NCBI RefSeq assembly: GCF_015594625.1
Contig: NZ_JADNRQ010000023.1
Span: 1 to 42,006, forward strand
Reading direction: 5' to 3'
From: Desulfallas sp. Bu1-1
Lineage (GTDB): Bacteria; Bacillota; Desulfotomaculia; Desulfotomaculales; Desulfallaceae
Length of the DNA stretch: 42,006 bases
Below, in pieces: positions 33,705 to 41,866 of the stretch. Position 1 is the first letter of the stretch; every line of letters starts with the position of its first letter. The notes beneath the pieces are model-generated. The model was not told where the DNA came from. It ran no database searches and was given only the letters and a program-made list of their open reading frames with translations. The position numbers were made by a program, and so were the translations under genes.

Positions 33705-34325
33705 TTGTTTGAAGGAGGCAAAAAAAATGGCATACGCCACATCCCGATCCCCCAGGCCAAAACGCGTGAATTGTACCGCGCTATCGCCGCTGCGCTCGGC
33801 GTCAACACATCCTGGTTCGGCGCCGACGCGATGAAGGTGGTCGACCTGTTGACTTTTTCCTTTCTGGAGTCCAACCGGCCCAACCTGCTTTTGATCGACG
33901 AGGCACACCTTTTAACGCCGTCTTGCTTGAATGAGCTACGCCTTCTAACCAACGCCCAGGTCCGGCACGAGCCGCTGGTCACCCTGGTGCTCTTCGGCCA
34001 GCCCGCCCTGGCCTCCACTCTAAAGCTGCCGGCCACGATCCCGCTGGCCCAGAGAATCGGAGTTTGGGCTACTCTGGGGGAAATGTCCGAGGAAGAAACC
34101 ATCGGGTACATCGACTGGCAAATTACGAGGGCGGGCGGCAAAGATGATGTCTTCACATTAGCTGCCAAAAAGGCTATCTACCGCCGCTCTCAAGGGATAC
34201 CGCGGCTGGTCAACCGGTTTGCCTAGGAGTGCTTGAACCAGGTCTGCCTGGATGGCGCAAAGGTGGTAACGGAAGAATTGTTCGCCCAGGTATGTAAAAC
34301 CCTGGGGCCTCATCTGTCCAATTAG
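33705..34325 (+). pseudogene. ExeA/TniB-like AAA ATPase, Walker A missing and interrupted by TAG
   Basis: The surviving part has the Walker B motif NLLLIDEAHLL and the following TLVLFGQPALASTLKLP, PLAQRIGVWATLGEMSEEET and QGIPRLVNRFA, typical of ExeA, TniB and TnsC-like ATPases that select transposition targets. The first 90 or so residues with the Walker A loop are missing; sequence before 33730 is not homologous. A TAG at 34224-34226 interrupts the gene. The same frame runs on as ECLNQVCLDGAKVVTEELFA to the natural-looking end at TAG (34323-34325). It cannot hydrolyse ATP, so the element cannot move by itself. Confidence 0.75.
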
Positions 34326-34364
34326 GCCGGTTGCTGGATAAATAATCATGATGGAGGACTTTTG

Positions 34365-34676
34365 ATGAAACACGGATTATACCCTACCGGAACTGACGGA
34401 CAGGCCAAGAGATCGAGTTTGGAGTACTATTTTGTAAGGACGGGTTTTATTGACCTTCTGCCGTTAGCTCTTGAGATAGCCGGAAAATTGGAATTCGGGA
34501 AGGAGGAGATGATCGAGGCTATATGTAAAGTTGCTGACAAGTGCAGGGATTACCCGCCAGTCTTAAATAGAAGAGCCTGGTTTGCCAAGGTTTACAAGGA
34601 AAAGCTTTTTGAAGCAAGGGCGGATATCCTGGCTTACAAGAAGTGTTGGCGCTACCGTGAGAATATTTCACTGTAG
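34365..34676 (+). CDS. Small protein of unknown function behind the transposon
   Basis: A 103-residue soluble, charged protein. The ATG at 34365 has GGAGG seven bases before it, which is better than the TTG one codon earlier. The middle (FIDLLPLALEIAGKLEFGKE) and the C-terminal half (RAWFAKVYKEKLFEARADIL) look helical. There are no metal, nucleotide or membrane motifs; three Cys residues are scattered. It follows the ATPase remnant by 40 bases in the same direction, so it may be a passenger of the element or an accessory DNA-binding gene. Unlike the transposon genes it appears intact. I do not recognise it. Confidence 0.55.
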   Translation: MKHGLYPTGTDGQAKRSSLEYYFVRTGFIDLLPLALEIAGKLEFGKEEMIEAICKVADKCRDYPPVLNRRAWFAKVYKEKLFEARADILAYKKCWRYRENISL

Positions 34677-34845
34677 TTCCATGAGGTGGATAAATTTAAC
34701 GGCCGGTGTGCTTTAAAGCTGCTGGCTTTTTTGTTTTACCTCTGTGGATTGATGATTGATGGACTGACGGACGGACTAATCCAATTTAATTTGATGCTAT
34801 TAGTCCAGGATAAAAAGTTTGGTAACATACAGTCAGTGATTTTTT

Positions 34846-34959
34846 GGCCTCCTTATTGCTTATGTGGCGGAATATCATGACCTGGTAATACTGACCAATA
34901 ACCAGAAACATTTTGAAAAAATACCCGGCGTTAAAGAATTAATATCACTCCCGGTATGA
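34846..34959 (+). pseudogene. C-terminal fragment of a VapC-type PIN-domain toxin
   Basis: A frame without a start reads GLLIAYVAEYHDLVILTNNQ and KHFEKIPGVKEL, ending at TGA (34957-34959). LVTxNxKHFxxIPGL is the last conserved block of VapC ribonucleases, with the fourth acid replaced by Asn as in many. The first 90 residues are absent. A 24-codon frame (34956-35030) overlaps its stop by ATGA and may be the start of another lost gene. The 34677-35277 gap otherwise shows an 8-bp inverted repeat (GGACTAAT/ATTAGTCC near 34773 and 34798) and the terminator listed below. Confidence 0.6.
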
Positions 34960-35172
34960 TGAAGCCGGAAACCCACGAATTTGTTTCGCCCAAGAAGCTC
35001 GTGCCTTTTGCGGAGCGAAGGGAGGGGTAATTCAATGCGAGATTGACTTTTCCCCTTTAATTTGGTAGGATGGGTTATGAACGAAAGTCACGTATTTTTA
35101 ACCCCGAAGCGAAGACGGGAATGAAACAGACCGGTTATTAGTAGGTCACATAAGGGTAGGTAAAAATAAACG

Positions 35173-35232
35173 GCCACGGAGGCCCGGGTGCCCTTTTTAG
35201 GAGAAAATGGGTCCGTGGCTTTATTATTTTTT
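35173..35232 (+). terminator. Terminator or attenuator upstream of trmO
   Basis: GCCACGGA (35173-35180) pairs with TCCGTGGC (35212-35219), followed by TTTATTATTTTTTTT. It lies 45 bases before the TTG start of the TrmO gene with no intact gene upstream, so it could be part of a regulatory leader. I could not match the preceding 150 bases to a known riboswitch. Confidence 0.6.
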
Positions 35233-35277
35233 TTGAGCCGTAGTGTTCACAAGTTGATTTAAAGAAGGTGATCTCTT

Positions 35278-35703
35278 TTGGAGCTAATTCCTATTGGGGT
35301 AATCCACAGCTCTTACCGGGCGCCCGGCGAGGCGCCGCACCAGGGGCGTCTATCCGACCGGACGGCGGAGCTGGAGATTTACCCCCAGTTTATGGAAGGT
35401 CTGAAAGATGTGGAACAGGTAACCCACCTGATTGTGCTTTACTGGTGCCACCTGGCGCGCCGGGACAAGCTGCGGACAAGAACGCCCTTCGGCCCGGAAA
35501 TACGCGGCGTTTTTGCCTGCCGCTCACCTTCCCGGCCCAACCCCGTTGCCTTCTGTGTGGCGGAACTGCTGGAGGTGAAGGAAAACCGCCTGTTGGTGCG
35601 TGGGGTTGACGCGCTGGACGGGAGCCCGCTTATAGACATAAAGCCGTATTCTTCCGATGTGGATAGTGTTTCCGGGGCACGCATCGGCTGGTTTAAAAAG
35701 TAA
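35278..35703 (+). CDS. trmO: TrmO/TsaA-type tRNA t6A37 N6-methyltransferase (short form)
   Basis: A 141-residue beta-barrel protein of the TsaA/YaeB family. E. coli TrmO methylates N6-threonylcarbamoyladenosine at position 37 of tRNA-Thr with S-adenosylmethionine. The family signatures IGVIHSSYRAPGEAPHQG (5-22), CRSPSRPNPVAF (the SAM-binding RSPxRPNP, near 81-92) and LDGSPLIDIKPYS (112-124) are clear. The second, C-terminal domain of the 235-residue E. coli enzyme is missing, as in many archaeal and clostridial members, some of which may methylate something else. The start is TTG at 35278, eight bases after AAGGTG. The coding GC is well above that of the catabolic genes to the left, suggesting that the host core resumes here. 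Confidence 0.88.
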   Translation: MELIPIGVIHSSYRAPGEAPHQGRLSDRTAELEIYPQFMEGLKDVEQVTHLIVLYWCHLARRDKLRTRTPFGPEIRGVFACRSPSRPNPVAFCVAELLEVKENRLLVRGVDALDGSPLIDIKPYSSDVDSVSGARIGWFKK

Positions 35704-35950
35704 ATCCAAGTACAGCTCCACATAAGCCTATCCCTGCGAAAGACCTGATAAAATGGGACGGTCGCCTGCCGGTTGAAGCCCTGGCTACCGTACTTCTGCC
35801 CTGGAAATCAAAAGTTGCTTTTTTCGGATAAAAGTACGTATGTGAAAAATTAAGCTGTAAAAAATTTTTTATGTTGCATGATTTTCTTTTCGTATGTAAA
35901 ATATTTATTATCATGAAACAAGAAATAGGACGATAAAATTTGGGTCAGGA
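35704..35950. other. Intergenic region without a recognised gene
   Basis: The 325 bases between trmO and the CooC-like gene contain no plausible gene. I see two similar AT-rich boxes, CGTATGTGAAAA (near 35835) and CGTATGTAAAA (near 35891), and then the terminator-like hairpin below. A regulated promoter or leader for the CooC-like gene is possible. Confidence 0.3.
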
Positions 35951-35991
35951 AGACCCTTTGCCGACCTGAAGGCCGGGCAGGGGGTCTTTTT
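35951..35991 (+). terminator. Terminator-like hairpin in the leader of the CooC-like gene
   Basis: AGACCC (35951-35956) pairs with GGGTCT (35982-35987), with an inner GC-rich stem possible, and TTTT follows. It stands only 38 bases before the ATG at 36029, where a terminator would act as an attenuator if transcription starts upstream. No known riboswitch class was recognised. Confidence 0.55.
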
Positions 35992-36028
35992 GCATTTTCC
36001 GGAAAATACAGGATGGGAGGGTTTTGCG

Positions 36029-36802
36029 ATGCCAAAAATCATGATCTGCGGTCGTGGCGGCAGCGGCAAGAGTACGCTGGTTGCCTTGCTGGCAAAAGTG
36101 CTTGCTGAACGGGGAAAGGTGCTGGTAGTGGATACTGACGAATCAAACCTGGGCCTGCATAAAATGCTGGGCCTTTCCACCCCGGTGATGACTTTAATGG
36201 GTTGCCTGGGCGGTAAACCGGCGGTGCGCGAGAAGTTGCTGGCTTCCATTCAGCAAAAGAGCGACGAAAACGCGGGCTTCTTCGAGGACGGCTTAAGCCT
36301 GGCCAGTTTGCCCCCGGAGTGTACTGGTGGGGAGTGGCCGTTACGCTTCCTGCGTATTGGTAAAATTGAGCGCAGCATGGAAGGTTGCGCATGTCCCATG
36401 GGGGCGGTGGCCCGCTCGTTTTTAAAGCAGTTGCGGGTTGATCAAGACGAGTGGGTGCTTGTGGATACCGAAGCAGGGGTGGAGCATTTCGGCCGGGGAG
36501 TTGTAGAGGGTGTCGACCTGGTGGTGATGGTGGTTGATCCCTCGCACGAAGCGATCCTGCTGGCCGACCGGGCAAAAGCACTGGCGGCGGAGGCAGGAAA
36601 GGATTTTGTGGTCGTTTTAAATAAGATCGATGCCGCAACGGAACCTTTTCTACGGCAGGAGCTGGCCACGAAAGGGATTCTGGTGCGGGGTGCGTTTGGC
36701 TTTGCGCCGGAAATTACGAAAGCCAACCTGGTAGGCAATCCGCTGTCGGCGGGAAACTATCGGGAACAGGTAAAGGAGTTGCTGGCTTCACTCTCATTTT
36801 AA
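36029..36802 (+). CDS. CooC-like nickel-insertion ATPase (SIMIBI P-loop)
   Basis: A 257-residue cytoplasmic ATPase of the MinD/CooC group, which helps load nickel into carbon monoxide dehydrogenase or acetyl-CoA synthase. The deviant Walker A is at 8-16 (GRGGSGKST); VVDTDESN (33-40) is the switch region. WVLVDTEAGVEHFGRG is the second Asp motif, and VVLNKID gives base specificity. C120 and C122 in GCACPMG correspond to the CxC pair that binds nickel at the CooC dimer interface. The ATG at 36029 has GGAGG nine bases upstream; a longer in-frame start lies inside the terminator hairpin. No CODH gene is in the window, so the partner is elsewhere. Confidence 0.88.
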   Translation: MPKIMICGRGGSGKSTLVALLAKVLAERGKVLVVDTDESNLGLHKMLGLSTPVMTLMGCLGGKPAVREKLLASIQQKSDENAGFFEDGLSLASLPPECTGGEWPLRFLRIGKIERSMEGCACPMGAVARSFLKQLRVDQDEWVLVDTEAGVEHFGRGVVEGVDLVVMVVDPSHEAILLADRAKALAAEAGKDFVVVLNKIDAATEPFLRQELATKGILVRGAFGFAPEITKANLVGNPLSAGNYREQVKELLASLSF

Positions 36803-36952
36803 GATTCTTAAAACATTGTCCCGGTTTAGTTGAGCCTCGACCCCGTGTAGTTTGTGGAGCCGGTGGCGGTAGTATTCAGGGCCAAGTGTGGGCGCCGGAG
36901 CAAGCCGGGTCTGCATTTCCTGCGCCTGAGAGTATTTACGGAGGTGGTTAGA

Positions 36953-37294
36953 ATGGAAGCACAAAAGAATGGTGAAGGCTTAAGCACCTATCTGGAAAAG
37001 CTGGCTCAAGAGTTGCCGGAGGTAATAAAGAATTTTCACCAGCTACACGAGGCGGTTGTTTCCGACGCAGCGCTTTCGGCAAAGCAAAAGGAATTGATCG
37101 CGGTTGGCATTGCCGTGGCCATTAGGTGTTCTTACTGCATTGCCAATCATGTAGCTAAAGCTCTGCAGATGGGCGCCAGCAGAAAGGAGATTTTAGAGGC
37201 TATTTCCGTAGCCATAATGATGGGTGGCGGACCTGCCGTTGCTTATGCTACAGAAGCTATGAAGGTGCTGGATGCCTTGACGGCAGAGGGATAA
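36953..37294 (+). CDS. AhpD-like carboxymuconolactone decarboxylase family protein
   Basis: A 113-residue helical protein. CSYCIANHVAKAL (C59, C62, H66) is the redox-active CxxC-x3-H of the AhpD/CMD family. In AhpD it passes electrons to a peroxiredoxin; other members are decarboxylases. The CxxC makes a thiol peroxidase or disulfide-reducing role more likely than decarboxylation. GASRKEILEAISVAIMMGGG is the usual C-terminal helix pair. I chose the ATG at 36953 because GGAGGTGG precedes it; upstream in-frame sequence is Arg-rich and not family-like. It stands alone between the CooC-like gene (150 bases) and the flavin reductase gene (85 bases), all on one strand. Confidence 0.88.
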   Translation: MEAQKNGEGLSTYLEKLAQELPEVIKNFHQLHEAVVSDAALSAKQKELIAVGIAVAIRCSYCIANHVAKALQMGASRKEILEAISVAIMMGGGPAVAYATEAMKVLDALTAEG

Positions 37295-37379
37295 GGAAAA
37301 TAAACAAGGGAACTTTTGACCAAATGGTGATTACTGATCCTTGAAATTTTAAACATACATAATAAGGAGGCGGGAAGGG

Positions 37380-37994
37380 ATGATTCTGGCGCCGCGCAAG
37401 AGGGAACAGGTGATGCCGCTGCCGGTGGTGCTGATTTCTACAGTGGGAAAAGATGGAGTGCGTAATATTGCTCCCTGGTCCAATATTACCCCGATTTTGA
37501 GGCCCTTTGATGACATAATTCTGGCTTCCTGGATCAAGCGGGATACTTTAAATAATATCCGGGAAACAGGGGAATTTGTGGTTAATGTGCCGCCTGTCGA
37601 TCTGGTTGAGGCAGTAATGATTTGTTCCAAAAATTACCCGCCGGAAGTGGACGAATTTAAAGAGTCCGGTTTAAAACCTCGCCCTTCTCAAAAAGTTAAA
37701 GCGCCCGGGATTGAAGGTTGCCTGGCGTTGGTGGAGTGTACGCTGGTGGAAGAGATTAGCAGGAAAAACTATTCTCTGGTCATTGGTAAGGTAGTGCACC
37801 TGGAGGCAGATGACCGCTTCTTCAATGAAGCCGGGGAGATGGACTACGAGCGGGCCAAACCGATGTCCGTAATGCTTGGCGACCACGGGATGTGGTTTAC
37901 CCGTCCGGTTTTTGCAGGCAGGTATGCAGATTACGCAGAAATGTTCCTGAGTAAAAAGGATGAAGCTCCTGCTTTTACTGGCGAGAACGGGTAG
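37380..37994 (+). CDS. Flavin reductase-like (DIM6/NTAB, flavoredoxin-type) FMN protein
   Basis: A 204-residue FMN-binding split-barrel protein. The N-terminal LPVVLISTVGKDGVRNIAPW (14-33) is the standard opening of the family, followed by ILASWIKRDTLNNIRETGEF. The end is long (to 204). Members carry electrons (flavoredoxin of sulfate reducers) or reduce flavin for other enzymes. The ATG at 37380 is preceded by AAGGAGGCGGGAAGG. Downstream a 119-base GC-rich leader precedes the ABC-transporter operon. A link to iron or cobalamin reduction after uptake is possible from position alone. Confidence 0.85.
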   Translation: MILAPRKREQVMPLPVVLISTVGKDGVRNIAPWSNITPILRPFDDIILASWIKRDTLNNIRETGEFVVNVPPVDLVEAVMICSKNYPPEVDEFKESGLKPRPSQKVKAPGIEGCLALVECTLVEEISRKNYSLVIGKVVHLEADDRFFNEAGEMDYERAKPMSVMLGDHGMWFTRPVFAGRYADYAEMFLSKKDEAPAFTGENG

Positions 37995-38113
37995 GAGTTG
38001 TACCCCCGTCGGGATATGAGGCGGTGCTTTCGGGGAGGAGACAGCCCGGAGGAACCGTCAGGTGCCGGCGAGATTTTTACATTAAGTACATTTAAAAACG
38101 GGAGGAGAAAGAA

Positions 38114-39235
38114 ATGCGGACAAAAGTGCTGAAGGCGGGGTTCCTGCTCGTTGCCCTGCTGGTTACCTTGGTTGTCCTGGGTGGGTGCGGCGCCAAAACG
38201 CCCGAGCAGGATACGGCGGCGCCGCAGAAAGCCGTTGTCACCGACCTGGCCGGCCGGCAGGTGGAGGTTCCCGTTCCGGCAAACAAGGTGGTGGCCATCG
38301 GCCCCGGCGCGTTGCGGCTGGTTTGCTATGTCAACGGCACGGATAAGGTGGTGGGCGTGGAAAACCTGGAAAAACAACAGCCCACCGGCCGGCCGTATAT
38401 TTTGGCCCATCCCGAATTAAAGGATTTGCCCACCATTGGCCAGGGAGGGCCCGATTCCACTCCGGACGCGGAAAAGCTGGTCGGCGCCAAGCCGGACGTA
38501 ATTTTTGTTTCTTACCTGGTAGACAGGTCCCGGGCAGATGAACTGCAGGCCAAAACGAACATTCCGGTGGTGGTGCTGAGCTACGGCAGGCTGGCCACCT
38601 TTGACAAGGATGTTTACCAGTCCCTTGAGCTGATTGGTAAAATTACCGGCAATGAGGAAAGGGCCCGGGAAGTGGTTGATTACTTGCAAAAATGCCAGCA
38701 GGACTTGCATGAGAGGACGAAGGATATCCCTGAAGACAAAAAGCCCAAAGTCTACGTGGGCGCCCTGGGCATGAAGGGAGTGCATGGCATCGAAAGCACC
38801 CAGGCCAAATACCCGCCCTTTGTAGCTGTCAATGCCCGGAATGTGGTTGACGAAACGGGTAAAACGGGAAGTGTCATGATCGACAAGGAAAAGCTCCTGA
38901 GCTGGGACCCCGATATCATTTTCATCGATGAAGGGGGCTTCTCCCTGGTGCGGGAAGACTACAAGAAAAACCCGCAGTTTTACCAGTCCCTGAAGGCGGT
39001 CAAAACAGGCCGGGTTTACGGCCAGATTCCTTATAATTACTACACCACAAACATCGGCACCGCCATTGCCGACGCCTACTACGCCGGAAAAGTGATTTAC
39101 CCCGAACAATTTAAGGATATCGACCCGGCCCAAAAAGCCGATGAGATTTACCAGTTCCTTTTGGGCAAACCTGTATATGAACAAATGGCGAAAGATTACG
39201 GTGGATTTAAAAAGCTGGATCTTGCCGGTCAGTAA
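38114..39235 (+). CDS. Iron/cobalamin-type ABC transporter substrate-binding lipoprotein
   Basis: A 373-residue lipoprotein. Residues 1-26 are a type II signal: basic start MRTKVLK, hydrophobic core and lipobox VLGGC with the lipidated Cys near 27. The mature part is a TroA/BtuF-type (helical backbone) binding protein: [20 protein letters not shown] is the typical first strand, and [16 protein letters not shown] another family mark. It would be anchored outside the cell membrane. The family binds ferric siderophores, haem, cobalamin or, in the MolA group, molybdate or tungstate. The ligand cannot be told here; tungstate would suit the AOR. ATG at 38114 after GGGAGGAGAAAG; the permease gene follows 19 bases later. 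Confidence 0.9.
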   Translation: MRTKVLKAGFLLVALLVTLVVLGGCGAKTPEQDTAAPQKAVVTDLAGRQVEVPVPANKVVAIGPGALRLVCYVNGTDKVVGVENLEKQQPTGRPYILAHPELKDLPTIGQGGPDSTPDAEKLVGAKPDVIFVSYLVDRSRADELQAKTNIPVVVLSYGRLATFDKDVYQSLELIGKITGNEERAREVVDYLQKCQQDLHERTKDIPEDKKPKVYVGALGMKGVHGIESTQAKYPPFVAVNARNVVDETGKTGSVMIDKEKLLSWDPDIIFIDEGGFSLVREDYKKNPQFYQSLKAVKTGRVYGQIPYNYYTTNIGTAIADAYYAGKVIYPEQFKDIDPAQKADEIYQFLLGKPVYEQMAKDYGGFKKLDLAGQ

Positions 39236-39254
39236 TACTTGAGGAGATAGAAAA

Positions 39255-40328
39255 ATGGGTCAGTTAGCAATGGAAAACATCCCGAGAAGCTATCTGAGGT
39301 ATACCCGGAGAAAAATATTCATCATCTACCTGCTTGTCCTTTTAACCGCCCTGCTGGGTATCTACGCCATCAACGCCGGGTCGGCGGAGCTTTCGCCGGC
39401 CCAGGTGCTGCTGACGCTGCTGGGCAAAGCTGAGGGAAGGTTAAATATCATTATCTGGAATATCCGGTTGCCCCGGATACTGGCGGCGGTTACTGCCGGA
39501 ATTGGCCTTTCCGTGGCGGGTTGCGTGATGCAAAATCTTTTGCGCAACCCCCTGGCGTCCCCTTTCACCCTGGGTATTTCGCAGGGAGCGGCCTTTGGCG
39601 CCGCCGTGGCCATCATTGCCCTGGGGGCGGGGAGCACCCACAGCACCAGCGCTGATGCGGTCATTATCAACAACCCCTACCTGGTCACCATTTCCGCCTT
39701 TGTGGGGGCGATGGCAACGACCCTGGTGGTCCTATTCCTGGCCCAGGTCAGGGGGGTCACTCCCGAAGCGATGGTCCTGGCGGGGGTGGCCCTGGGCTCC
39801 CTTTTTTCAGCCGCCACCATTATCCTGCAGTTTTTTGCCAGCGACGTGCAGGTGGCTTCGATTGTTTTCTGGACCTTCGGCGACATCGGCCGGGCTTCCT
39901 GGCGGGATCTGGAAATCATGGCTGCGGTAACCGGTGCCGCGCTGCTTTACTTTATGGTCAACCGGTGGAATTACAACGCTTTGGACGGCGGGGAGGAGAC
40001 GGCCAAAGGGCTGGGTGTTGATGTGGAGAGAATCAGGTTGACCGGGATGTTCGTGGCTTCCCTGGTCACGGCGGTAACTGTATCGTTTCTGGGTATCATC
40101 GGCTTTATCGGCCTGGTAGGCCCGCATATGATGAGAAGGGTGCTGGGCGGCGACCACCGCTTTCTAATCCCGGCTTCCAGCGTAATGGGAGGGCTTTTGC
40201 TGCTTGCTTCCGATACCCTGGCAAGGACCATTGTTTCCCCGGTTGTTTTGCCGGTGGGGGCGATTACCTCCTTTATGGGTGCCCCCCTGTTTCTTTATCT
40301 TCTTTCCAGGGGGTACGGCAAAAGATGA
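39255..40328 (+). CDS. FecCD/BtuC-type ABC transporter permease
   Basis: A 357-residue membrane protein with about ten hydrophobic segments, the first at about 22-40 (IFIIYLLVLLTALLGIYAI). Conserved FecCD blocks are present: IRLPRILAAVTAGIGLSVAG, QNLLRNPLASPFTLGISQGA and, near the C-terminus, IGFIGLVGPHMMRRVLGGDH, the loop that contacts the ATPase. It works as a homodimer in the membrane with the ATPase encoded next and takes substrate from the lipoprotein encoded before. ATG at 39255 after GAGGAGA; its stop overlaps the ATPase start by four bases (ATGA), showing tight coupling. Confidence 0.95.
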   Translation: MGQLAMENIPRSYLRYTRRKIFIIYLLVLLTALLGIYAINAGSAELSPAQVLLTLLGKAEGRLNIIIWNIRLPRILAAVTAGIGLSVAGCVMQNLLRNPLASPFTLGISQGAAFGAAVAIIALGAGSTHSTSADAVIINNPYLVTISAFVGAMATTLVVLFLAQVRGVTPEAMVLAGVALGSLFSAATIILQFFASDVQVASIVFWTFGDIGRASWRDLEIMAAVTGAALLYFMVNRWNYNALDGGEETAKGLGVDVERIRLTGMFVASLVTAVTVSFLGIIGFIGLVGPHMMRRVLGGDHRFLIPASSVMGGLLLLASDTLARTIVSPVVLPVGAITSFMGAPLFLYLLSRGYGKR

Positions 40329-41077
40329 TCTTATCGGTAGACGGAGTGGAATTCAGTTACAACAGCCGGCCCGTGTTAAGGGATATCAAATTTGAAGTCA
40401 ACAGGGGGGAATTTTTTGCTATCCTGGGCAACAACGGCGCCGGGAAGTCCACCCTGCTCAAGTGCTTGAATACAATTTTAAAGCCGCAAACGGGGACAAT
40501 TCTCATTGAAAAAGAAAACCTGTTTGTGCTCAGCCGCCGGGAAGTTGCCCGCCGCCTGGGGTACGTGGCGCAAAGATACGAAAGCACCCGGTTTACGGTC
40601 TTTGACGCCGTGCTTTTGGGCAGGAAACCCCACATCAAGTGGGGTACAACCGCAAGAGACCTGGAAATCGTCCGGAATGTGTTGGGCATCCTGGGCCTGG
40701 ATGAGTTTTCCCTGCGCTACCTGGATGAATTGAGCGGGGGAGAACTGCAAAAGGTGGTCATTGCCAGGGCCCTGGCCCAGGAGCCCCGGGTTCTTTTGCT
40801 GGACGAACCCACCAGCAACCTGGATTTAAAAAATCAATTCGAGGTTCTGAAAACGGTGAAAAGAGCGGTCAGGGAACAAAACATTGCGGCGGTGGTGGTG
40901 ATGCACGACCTTAACCTTGCTTTGCGGTTTGCCGATAAATTCCTGCTCCTGAAGAACAGGACCATCTTTGCCTGCGGGGGGATGGAAGTCATGACTCCGG
41001 AAAACATCGCCGGCGTCTACGGTGTTCCGGTAGCAGTGGAAAGGCTGGCCAACATTCCTGTAATTGTACCGTTGTAA
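40325..41077 (+). CDS. FepC/BtuD-type ABC transporter ATP-binding protein
   Basis: A 250-residue ATPase that powers the importer. Walker A LGNNGAGKSTLLKCL is at about 37-51, followed by the Q-loop (VAQRYEST), the signature LSGGELQKVVIARAL (about 138-152), Walker B RVLLLDEPTSNLD and the switch histidine in VVVMHDLNLALR. It starts at the ATG that overlaps the permease stop. The last 35 residues (TPENIAGVYGVPVAVERLAN) are the common C-terminal extension of the iron/cobalamin class. The operon ends here; the 106 bases to the antisense PIN gene are GC-rich and show no strong terminator. Confidence 0.95.
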   Translation: MILSVDGVEFSYNSRPVLRDIKFEVNRGEFFAILGNNGAGKSTLLKCLNTILKPQTGTILIEKENLFVLSRREVARRLGYVAQRYESTRFTVFDAVLLGRKPHIKWGTTARDLEIVRNVLGILGLDEFSLRYLDELSGGELQKVVIARALAQEPRVLLLDEPTSNLDLKNQFEVLKTVKRAVREQNIAAVVVMHDLNLALRFADKFLLLKNRTIFACGGMEVMTPENIAGVYGVPVAVERLANIPVIVPL

Positions 41078-41183
41078 CAGCCCGGGGTGGTTCTGCCCGG
41101 CCCGAGCGCGGAAAAGCCTGCTATTGAAGCCCTGGTGGCCTGCGGCGCCTTTTTCTTAAACACCCGCCGGGAGATGGTGGCGC

Positions 41184-41546
41184 TCAGCTTTCTTCCTTCA
41201 AAAGGGATACCAGCTCCTGTAAAAAATCCCCGGGTGTACTGACTGCGAAATTCACTTTCCCTTTCCAGTCTTCATTCAGGAAGTGCTTATCCAAACTTAA
41301 CAACCAGTCCATCTTTGCTGTCATGGCCGCCGCCATTATGGGGGCGTCCTTTTCGTTAATCAACGGTTTGGCCCGTTCCAGATCGTAATCATCAGGACCT
41401 GCTATTTTAAAGGGCAATGCCTTAAACAATGTGTAGAAGTGGTCCACGCAACCGGGCAACTTCTTCTGCAATTTCCGGAATGCTTCACTCACAACAGTCT
41501 CAGAAACGAACGGAGTGATTATCCCCAGTTCAACCAGGGCAAGCAC
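41184..41546 (-). pseudogene. PIN-domain (VapC-like) protein, N-terminus missing
   Basis: The 120-residue frame begins at GTG and reads LALVELGIITPFVSETVVSE, EKDAPIMAAAMTAKMDWLLS and LDKHFLNEDW. The AAA-x-x-x-x-WLLSLDKHF block with the acids in KDAP and LD is the second half of PIN ribonucleases. The first strand with the catalytic Asp (usually in the first ten residues) is absent. The frame continues upstream without a start as FGSHEVLALV for a few codons until a stop, as expected if the 5' end was deleted. No antitoxin gene is visible. A short product from the GTG would lack one catalytic acid, so activity is unlikely. Confidence 0.6.
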
Positions 41547-41731
41547 CTCGTGCGAACCGAAGGTAAATTTTGCAACTGTTTCTGACCTCTTTTAGTAATG
41601 GTGATGCCTTTGGCTCTCCGCTACCGGAGTGATAAATTCCATGCCTTGAGGGAAAAGGTATTCGGTTTTTCCCCGGTAAAGAAGGATTTTACATGCTAAT
41701 TAGCGAAATACTGTATAACAATTAGGAATGC

Positions 41732-41751
41732 TGGATGACCGAAGTCATCCA
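41732..41751. repeat. Perfect short hairpin
   Basis: TGGATGAC (41732-41739) and GTCATCCA (41744-41751) are exact reverse complements around the tetraloop CGAA. No T tract follows. It may be a processing site or part of a small mobile-element end; the 41547-42006 stretch otherwise holds only the terminator below. Confidence 0.6.
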
Positions 41752-41814
41752 ATTATCCAGCTGGAACCTGCTTGGGGCTTAATTTCTATTAAAACTACAA
41801 ATTTCAAAGATGAA

Positions 41815-41866
41815 AACCATGAAGGTTTATCTTCCTCAAGAGAGGGGTCTTCATGGTTTTTTTTTT
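41815..41866 (+). terminator. Strong Rho-independent terminator
   Basis: AACCATGAAG (41815-41824) pairs perfectly with CTTCATGGTT (41849-41858), and eight further T residues follow. The AAAA before the stem also allows weak function on the minus strand. It is far from the ABC operon end (740 bases) and no intact + strand gene ends nearby, so it may terminate an unrecognised transcript. Confidence 0.75.

Larger units (their letters stand above)
30851..34325 (+). mobile_element. Decayed DDE/AAA transposon (zinc-ribbon, ParB-like, DDE integrase, ATPase)
   Basis: Four same-strand, GC-rich genes form a unit: a zinc-ribbon protein (30851), a ParB-like protein (31703), a DDE integrase (32441) and an ExeA/TniB-like ATPase (33705). 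An integrase plus an AAA ATPase is the transposition core of the Tn7/Tn5053/Mu/IS21 type of element. The zinc-ribbon and ParB-like genes are partners I associate with clostridial elements of this kind. All four are damaged. I could not identify clear terminal repeats or a target duplication; the borders given are those of the coding remains. Confidence 0.65.

Noticed and set aside
34960-35277. Riboswitch in front of trmO (Moco, tungsten cofactor, cobalamin and c-di-GMP classes considered)
   Set aside because: A terminator-like hairpin is clear, but I could not line up the conserved bases of any known class; an Rfam covariance search would decide.
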